Shown here in pieces: positions 59,375 through 64,000 of a stretch of 64,000 bases of DNA (position 1 is its first letter; each line of letters begins with the position of its first letter). The position numbers and the translations under genes are program-made. The notes under the pieces were generated by a model. It saw only the letters and a program-made list of their open reading frames with translations. It was not told where the DNA came from and made no database searches. The stretch comes from Paraburkholderia silvatlantica (GTDB lineage: Bacteria > Pseudomonadota > Gammaproteobacteria > Burkholderiales > Burkholderiaceae), in contig NZ_QEOL01000026.1 of the NCBI RefSeq assembly GCF_003096715.1, positions 62,001-126,000 on the forward strand, read 5' to 3'.

Positions 59375-60082
59375 ATGCAGCAGCCAATCAGGGTCGTAGT
59401 TGCCGACGATCATCCGGTGATCTTGTTTGGTGCGGAACATGCACTGCTCAGCTTTCCCGGGATCCAGGTCGTTGGCCGCGCCCGCCAGTCCACCGAGCTC
59501 GTCAAGGCGTTGCAAACGGGCCCCTGCGACGTGCTGGTGACCGACCTTGCCATGCCGGGCGGCCAGTACGGCGATGGTCTGCCGCTCATCGGCTACCTGC
59601 GGCGCAACTTCCCGAACGTTCCCATCGTTGTCCTCACGATGCTCGAAAATCCCGCGCTCCTCAAACGCCTGGGCGAACTCGGCGTGTTCGCGGTAGTGCA
59701 CAAATCCGACGACCTGAGCCACATCGGCCTCGCGGTTCAGCGTGTGAGCCGCAATCTCGAATATATGAGCCCACAGGTGAAGATTGCGCTCGATCAATTG
59801 CGCATCAACAGCGGCGGGAAAACCGATGAAGTGATTCTCTCAAAGCGGGAACTCGAAGTCGTACGACTCTTTGTTTCGGGCATGACGATTAAAGAAATAT
59901 CCGAGAAGTTGAACCGGAGTATCAAGACGATTAGTACTCAAAAGAACACGGCGATGCGCAAGCTCGGACTCGATCGAGACTCCGGACTTTTCCAGTACGC
60001 GCAGAGCAATGGCTTGCTGAATCTTTCTTCGCACGCGCCCAATGTGCCTGACGAGGACAATGAGGCACAAACGGCGCATTGA
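59375..60082 (+). CDS. LuxR-family response regulator (RcsB/BvgA-like)
   Basis: 235 aa from the ATG with AGGGAGG upstream. The receiver is intact: acidic pair in VVVADDHPVI, phospho-Asp in VLVTDLAMPGG (about 58), Thr in IVVLTML, and Lys in VVHKSDD. The C-terminal LuxR helix-turn-helix is ILSKRELEVVRLFVSGMTIKEISEKLNRSIKTISTQ (quoted here in pieces: SKRELEVVRLF, MTIKEISEKL, RSIKTIST). No kinase adjacent. The C-terminal coding part is slightly more AT-rich than its neighbours. Confidence 0.92.
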   Translation: MQQPIRVVVADDHPVILFGAEHALLSFPGIQVVGRARQSTELVKALQTGPCDVLVTDLAMPGGQYGDGLPLIGYLRRNFPNVPIVVLTMLENPALLKRLGELGVFAVVHKSDDLSHIGLAVQRVSRNLEYMSPQVKIALDQLRINSGGKTDEVILSKRELEVVRLFVSGMTIKEISEKLNRSIKTISTQKNTAMRKLGLDRDSGLFQYAQSNGLLNLSSHAPNVPDEDNEAQTAH

Positions 60083-60105
60083 GCCCGCCGCTTTGCGCCG
60101 ACCAG

Positions 60106-60143
60106 AAAAAAGGCCATCTGCCCGGGGAGGCAGATGGCCTTTT
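60106..60143. terminator. bidirectional terminator between the response regulator gene and pyrE
   Basis: AAAAGGCCATCTGCC / GGCAGATGGCCTTTT, a 15-bp perfect stem with a CGGGGA loop and A/T runs on both sides, serving both convergent genes. Confidence 0.92.
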
Positions 60144-60175
60144 GCTATATGCCCGCGCTTGCGCGGCGCGTGCGC

Positions 60176-60862
60176 TTACTGCGGTGCCGCTGTTGCGCCG
60201 CCGTGCGCAGCCGACCACTCGGCCGGAGCGTGCAGGAATTTCTCGACTTCGTCGAGCGTCTTCGTTTCGAAGTAGCCCGACTCCTTGGCGACACGCAGCA
60301 CGTCCCACCATGTGGCGAGCGCATGCAGGTCGACGTCGATGTCCTTCAGGACCGAGACGCTTTCCTTGAAGATGTTGTAGTGGAACAGCACGAAGCAGTG
60401 GTTCACCTGCGCGCCGGCCGTGCGCAGCGCGTTGATGAAGTTGATCTTGCTGCGGCTGTCGGTGGTCAGGTCTTCGACCAGCAGCACGCGCTGGCCTTCG
60501 GTGAGCAGGCCCTCGATCTGCGCGTTGCGGCCGAAACCCTTCGGCTTCTTGCGCACGTACTGCATGGGCACCATCAGGCGGTCGGAGAGCCAGGCCGCGA
60601 ACGGGATGCCCGCGGTTTCGCCGCCGGCGACGGCGTCGATCTGCTCGTAGCCGACGTCGCGCAGGATCGTGGCTTCGGCCATTTCCATCAGGCCGCGGCG
60701 CACGCGCGGATACGAGATCAGCTTGCGGCAGTCGATATAGACCGGGCTCGCCCAGCCGGAAGTGAAGATGAAGGGCTTTTCGGCATTGAAGTGCACGGCC
60801 TTCACTTCGAGCAGCATTTTCGCGGTTGCGTCCGAGATCGTCTGGCGATCGTAGCCTGTCAT
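60176..60862 (-). CDS. pyrE: orotate phosphoribosyltransferase
   Basis: 228 aa from the ATG giving MTGYDRQTISDATAKM. Conserved: FIFTSGWASPVYIDCRKLIS, DAVAGGETAGIPFAAW, YVRKKPKGFGRNAQIEG, and the PRPP-binding VLLVEDLTTDSRSK. It forms OMP from orotate and PRPP in pyrimidine synthesis. The C-terminus has a short Ala-rich extension. Convergent with the response regulator gene. Confidence 0.96.
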   Translation of the reverse strand: MTGYDRQTISDATAKMLLEVKAVHFNAEKPFIFTSGWASPVYIDCRKLISYPRVRRGLMEMAEATILRDVGYEQIDAVAGGETAGIPFAAWLSDRLMVPMQYVRKKPKGFGRNAQIEGLLTEGQRVLLVEDLTTDSRSKINFINALRTAGAQVNHCFVLFHYNIFKESVSVLKDIDVDLHALATWWDVLRVAKESGYFETKTLDEVEKFLHAPAEWSAAHGGATAAPQ

Positions 60863-61272
60863 GGGCGAATCCTTGGATATGAGTGCGGGAGGAGGGTGGG
60901 CGCATGGCCCGGTGGCGCTGGCACGGCGGGCGCGAAGCATGGCTTCGGCGCCTGCGGTGCGCGGCCCGAAGGCGTGGATCGTCTGACCCGTTTTTCGACT
61001 GCGTCACTGCATGGGGTCAAGGCGACTCGCCCGGTCCGGACGGCTTCTCTTGCGCGCGTAGGCCGGTATTTTACCCGACTTGACGACCGCCGACGAGTTG
61101 CACGGGCAACCCGCGGGCAACCGATGGCGCCGACCGTCAGCGATGTGGGGCGCGAACGCCGGCGCCGCTGCGCTGCGCACGGGTTGCGTTGCGGTTGTGA
61201 CGGTCCGGCCACGCCTTTACACTCACGCCGGTTTGCGCTTCCCGTGCGCGCACGTTTCTCAGGATTGCCCAC
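60863..61272. promoter_or_regulatory. 410-bp divergent intergenic region of pyrE and the MFS gene, with a sigma-70 promoter
   Basis: On the plus strand TTGTGA (61195-61200) and TACACT (61218-61223) have an exact 17-nt spacer and lie 50 bp before the MFS start. On the minus strand only an isolated TAAAAT near 61070-61075 suggests the pyrE promoter. The rest is GC-rich without gene signals. Confidence 0.5.
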
Positions 61273-62517
61273 ATGACCGCCGTTCCTACCAATCCCGCCG
61301 CCGCCGCCACGCGCGGCCATGCCCTGCGTGCGCTCGTCGCCTCGGTGCTCGGCTACGCCATGGACGGCTTCGATCTGCTGATGCTCGGCTTCATGCTGCC
61401 CGCGATCAGCGCCGATTTGCATCTGTCCGGCGCGCAGGCGGGCGCGCTCGTCACATGGACGCTCGTCGGCGCAGTAGCGGGCGGTATCGGGTTCGGGCTG
61501 TTGAGCGACCGCTACGGCCGCGTGCGCGTGCTCACCTGGACCATTCTGCTGTTCGCCGTCTTCACCGGCATGTGCGCGCTGGCGCGCGGCTACGGCGACT
61601 TGCTTGTCTACCGTACCATCGCGGGCATCGGGCTGGGCGGCGAGTTCGGCATTGGCATGGCGCTCGTGGCCGAGGCGTGGCCCGCGGCGCTGCGCGCGCG
61701 GGCGTCGTCGTACGTCGGGCTCGGCTGGCAACTGGGCGTGCTGGCCGCGGCGCTGTTCACGCCGCTGCTGCTCCCGCTGATCGGCTGGCGCGGCATGTTC
61801 GCCATCGGGCTGCTGCCGGCGGTCGTTTCGTTCGCGGTGCGGCGGCGCGTGGAGGAGCCCGGGATTTTCCTCGCGCATGCGCGGCGCATGGCTGCCGCCG
61901 CCAGGGCCGAGCGTCCCCGCGCCCTGCGCATGCTCGTGGCCGATGCGCGCACCGCGCGCGCGAGCCTCGGGGTGGCCGTGCTCTGCTCGGTGCAGAACTT
62001 CGGCTACTACGGGCTCATGATCTGGTTGCCCGCGTACCTTTCGAAGTCCTTCGGCTATTCGCTCACGAAGTCGGGGCTCTGGACCGCCGCGACGGTTGCC
62101 GGCATGGCGCTCGGCATCTGGCTTTTCGGCGTTGCGGCCGACCGGTTCGGGCGCCGCCCAGCGTTCCTGTTCTATCAGGCGGGTGCCGTAGTGATGGTGT
62201 TCGTCTACGCGCAGCTTTCGACGCCGTTCGCGCTGTTGATCGGCGGCGCGGCAATGGGCGTGTTCGTCAACGGCATGATCGGCGGTTACGGCGCGCTCAT
62301 CTCCGAGTTGTATCCCACCGCGGCACGCGCGACCGCGCAGAACGTGCTGTTCAACATCGGCCGCGCCGTGGGCGGCTTCGGACCGCTCGCCGTGGGCGCG
62401 CTGGCCGCGCGCTATTCCTTCACGGCGGCGCTCGGCATGCTCGCCGCCATCTACGTGCTCGACATTCTCGCAACCCTCTTGCTGATTCCCGAACGCCGCG
62501 GCGCGGCGCTCGAATGA
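61273..62517 (+). CDS. MFS transporter (aromatic acid:H+ symporter-like)
   Basis: 414 aa, twelve membrane helices. The first helix has GYAMDGFDLLMLGFMLPAIS with the D-G-F-D motif of the AAHS/organic-acid MFS branch. GFGLLSDRYGRVRVL is the A-motif loop; GIGLGGEFGIGMALVAEAWP follows, then a central loop (about 190-230), ISELYPTAARATAQNVLFN and PERRG at the end. Probably imports an organic or aromatic acid by proton symport. Preceded by a good sigma-70 promoter. Substrate unknown. Confidence 0.9.
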   Translation: MTAVPTNPAAAATRGHALRALVASVLGYAMDGFDLLMLGFMLPAISADLHLSGAQAGALVTWTLVGAVAGGIGFGLLSDRYGRVRVLTWTILLFAVFTGMCALARGYGDLLVYRTIAGIGLGGEFGIGMALVAEAWPAALRARASSYVGLGWQLGVLAAALFTPLLLPLIGWRGMFAIGLLPAVVSFAVRRRVEEPGIFLAHARRMAAAARAERPRALRMLVADARTARASLGVAVLCSVQNFGYYGLMIWLPAYLSKSFGYSLTKSGLWTAATVAGMALGIWLFGVAADRFGRRPAFLFYQAGAVVMVFVYAQLSTPFALLIGGAAMGVFVNGMIGGYGALISELYPTAARATAQNVLFNIGRAVGGFGPLAVGALAARYSFTAALGMLAAIYVLDILATLLLIPERRGAALE

Positions 62518-62727
62518 GCAGCGTGCATCGGTCAGACGAAAGCGCTGCCGCATCCGCATTATCGGCCGTGCGAATTCCCGATATCAGTCTTTGACCCACG
62601 TGGATGCGAATGGCGCCAGGTGTACACTAATCGGCCCTGCTGGAACGCTCGTGCCGTGCGAACCGGCGGGCCTACGACCATAAAAGATTCTCTTTCTCAC
62701 GTCTCTCATGTCCAGGCAGGCCTGAAA

Positions 62728-64000
62728 ATGGATGAACAACTGAAGCAAAGCGCGCTCGCGTATCACCAGAATCCGAGGCCCGGCAAGATCTCGGTCACAC
62801 CGACCAAACCGCTCTCGAACCAGCTCGACCTTTCGCTCGCTTATTCGCCCGGCGTTGCGGCCGCGTGCATGGCGATTCACGAAGAGCCGCTCGACGCACA
62901 GAAGTACACCTCGCGCGCCAACCTCGTCGGCGTCGTGACGAACGGCACGGCCGTGCTCGGCCTTGGCCACATCGGCCCGCTCGCGGCCAAGCCGGTCATG
63001 GAAGGCAAGGGCTGCCTCTTCAAGAAGTTCGCCGGCATCGACGTGTTCGACATCGAACTCGACGAACTGGACCCGGACAAGCTCGTCGACGCCATCGCGA
63101 TGCTCGAGCCGACGCTCGGCGGCATCAACCTCGAGGACATCAAGGCGCCCGAGTGCTTCTACATCGAGCAGAAGCTGCGCGAGCGCATGAAGATTCCGGT
63201 CTTTCACGACGACCAGCACGGCACGGCCATCATCGCGTCGGCGGCGATCCTCAACGGCCTGAAGGTCGTGGGCAAGGATCTCGGCAGCGTGAAGCTCGTG
63301 TGCTCGGGCGCGGGCGCGGCGGCCATCGCGTGTCTGGACCTGCTCGTGAAGCTCGGTCTGAAGAAAGAGAACATCCTCGTCACCGACTCGAAGGGCGTGA
63401 TCTACGAAGGCCGCGGCAATCTCGATCCGTCGAAGGCGCGTTACGCCGCCAATACCCAGGCGCGCACGCTCGGCGACGCGATCAAGGCCGCCGACGTGTT
63501 CCTCGGCTGCTCGAGCGCGGGCGTGCTCAAGCCCGAGATGGTGAAGGAAATGGGCGACAAGCCGCTGATCCTCGCACTCGCGAACCCGGAGCCGGAAATC
63601 CGCCCGGAAGAAGCGAAGAAGGTGCGCCCGGACGCGATCATCGCCACGGGCCGTTCGGACTATCCGAACCAGGTCAACAACGTGCTGTGCTTCCCGTTCA
63701 TCTTCCGCGGCGCGCTGGACGTGGGCGCGACGACCATCACGGAAGAGATGAAGCTCGCGTGCGTGCGCGCGATCGCGGAACTCGCCGAGGAGACCGACCA
63801 GGGCGACGAAGTGGCGAAGGCCTACGAAGGCCACACGCTCGAATTCGGCCCGGAATACCTGATTCCGAAGCCGTTCGATCCGCGCCTCATCATCAAGATC
63901 GCGCCGGCCGTGGCGCAGGCCGCGATGGATTCGGGCGTGGCCACGCGCCCGATCCAGGACATGGAAGCCTACCGCGAGCAGCTCGGCGCGACGGTCTACC
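62728..64000 (+). CDS. maeB: NADP-dependent malic enzyme, N-terminal part (window ends inside the gene)
   Basis: 424 codons visible; the frame stays open to the window edge. Starts MDEQLKQSALAYHQNPRPGK. Malic domain: LAYSPGVAAACMAI, SRANLVGVVTNGTAVLGLG (quoted in part), then FHDDQHGTAIIASAA (metal/malate site). The NAD(P) domain starts with VCSGAGAAAIACLDLL. PRLIIKIAPAVAQAAMDSGVA near residue 400 leads to the phosphotransacetylase-like C-terminal domain expected in the roughly 760-residue MaeB form, which lies outside. It converts malate to pyruvate + CO2 + NADPH. Confidence 0.95.
   Translation, partial: MDEQLKQSALAYHQNPRPGKISVTPTKPLSNQLDLSLAYSPGVAAACMAIHEEPLDAQKYTSRANLVGVVTNGTAVLGLGHIGPLAAKPVMEGKGCLFKKFAGIDVFDIELDELDPDKLVDAIAMLEPTLGGINLEDIKAPECFYIEQKLRERMKIPVFHDDQHGTAIIASAAILNGLKVVGKDLGSVKLVCSGAGAAAIACLDLLVKLGLKKENILVTDSKGVIYEGRGNLDPSKARYAANTQARTLGDAIKAADVFLGCSSAGVLKPEMVKEMGDKPLILALANPEPEIRPEEAKKVRPDAIIATGRSDYPNQVNNVLCFPFIFRGALDVGATTITEEMKLACVRAIAELAEETDQGDEVAKAYEGHTLEFGPEYLIPKPFDPRLIIKIAPAVAQAAMDSGVATRPIQDMEAYREQLGATVY

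Overview
The window is a high-GC bacterial chromosome segment with a Burkholderiaceae gene set, most like Paraburkholderia, Caballeronia or Burkholderia. The evidence is the uniform G/C-rich codon use, the fliF-fliK / fliE-fliS-fliT flagellar layout with an extra FliK-like and a short FlhB-like protein, an SAH riboswitch in front of ahcY, and adjacent glmU-glmS. It reads as core primary chromosome with one clearly foreign patch. I cannot name a species from sequence alone.

Layout. (1) 1-12720, flagellum: fliN (cut by the window edge), fliM and fliL, then fliK-J-I-H-G-F run leftward. fliE and then fliS-fliT-fliK-like-flhB-like run rightward, with a FliA-type promoter candidate before fliS. (2) 12698-14149, a coniferyl-type aldehyde dehydrogenase. 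(3) 14220-15385, an AT-richer island with an Hcp C-terminal remnant, a DUF2778/Tlde1-like L,D-transpeptidase-fold effector and an overlapping small membrane protein that is probably its immunity partner. (4) 15425-21434: AidB-like acyl-CoA dehydrogenase, GMC oxidoreductase, and a LysR regulator divergent from lrgAB/cidAB. (5) 21556-24541: SAH riboswitch, ahcY, holin-like protein, metF, terminator (methionine cycle). (6) 24740-30603: a dipeptide ABC transporter (dppABCDF), then a TraB/GumN protein. (7) 32069-37264: a leftward 5-oxoproline operon (pxpB-pxpC-pxpA-DUF969-DUF979) and its divergent MarR-like regulator. (8) 37280-46813, housekeeping and folate/tRNA functions: 5-formyl-THF cyclo-ligase, Slt transglycosylase, NDUFA9-like protein, GST, cca, DUF2905, MidA-like methyltransferase, FolM-like SDR, folB, ttcA. 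(9) 47021-50301: glmU and glmS (UDP-GlcNAc supply) with an empty attTn7 region. (10) 50571-64000: sirtuin, DMT exporter, a small secreted basic protein, a Mut7-C RNase-like protein, a beta-hydroxyacid dehydrogenase, a receiver domain lacking its phospho-acceptor, a probable small RNA, argC, a flavodoxin-like reductase, a YbhB protein, a LuxR/RcsB-type response regulator, pyrE, an MFS transporter, and the start of the malic enzyme gene maeB (cut by the window edge).

The best candidates for new biology are the effector-immunity island with its orphan operator pair, the roughly 60-nt RNA with two anti-Shine-Dalgarno motifs at 56486-56546, the pairing of DUF969/DUF979 with 5-oxoprolinase, and the pseudo-receiver at 56036-56401. 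No tRNA, rRNA, CRISPR array, intact insertion sequence or prophage was found.
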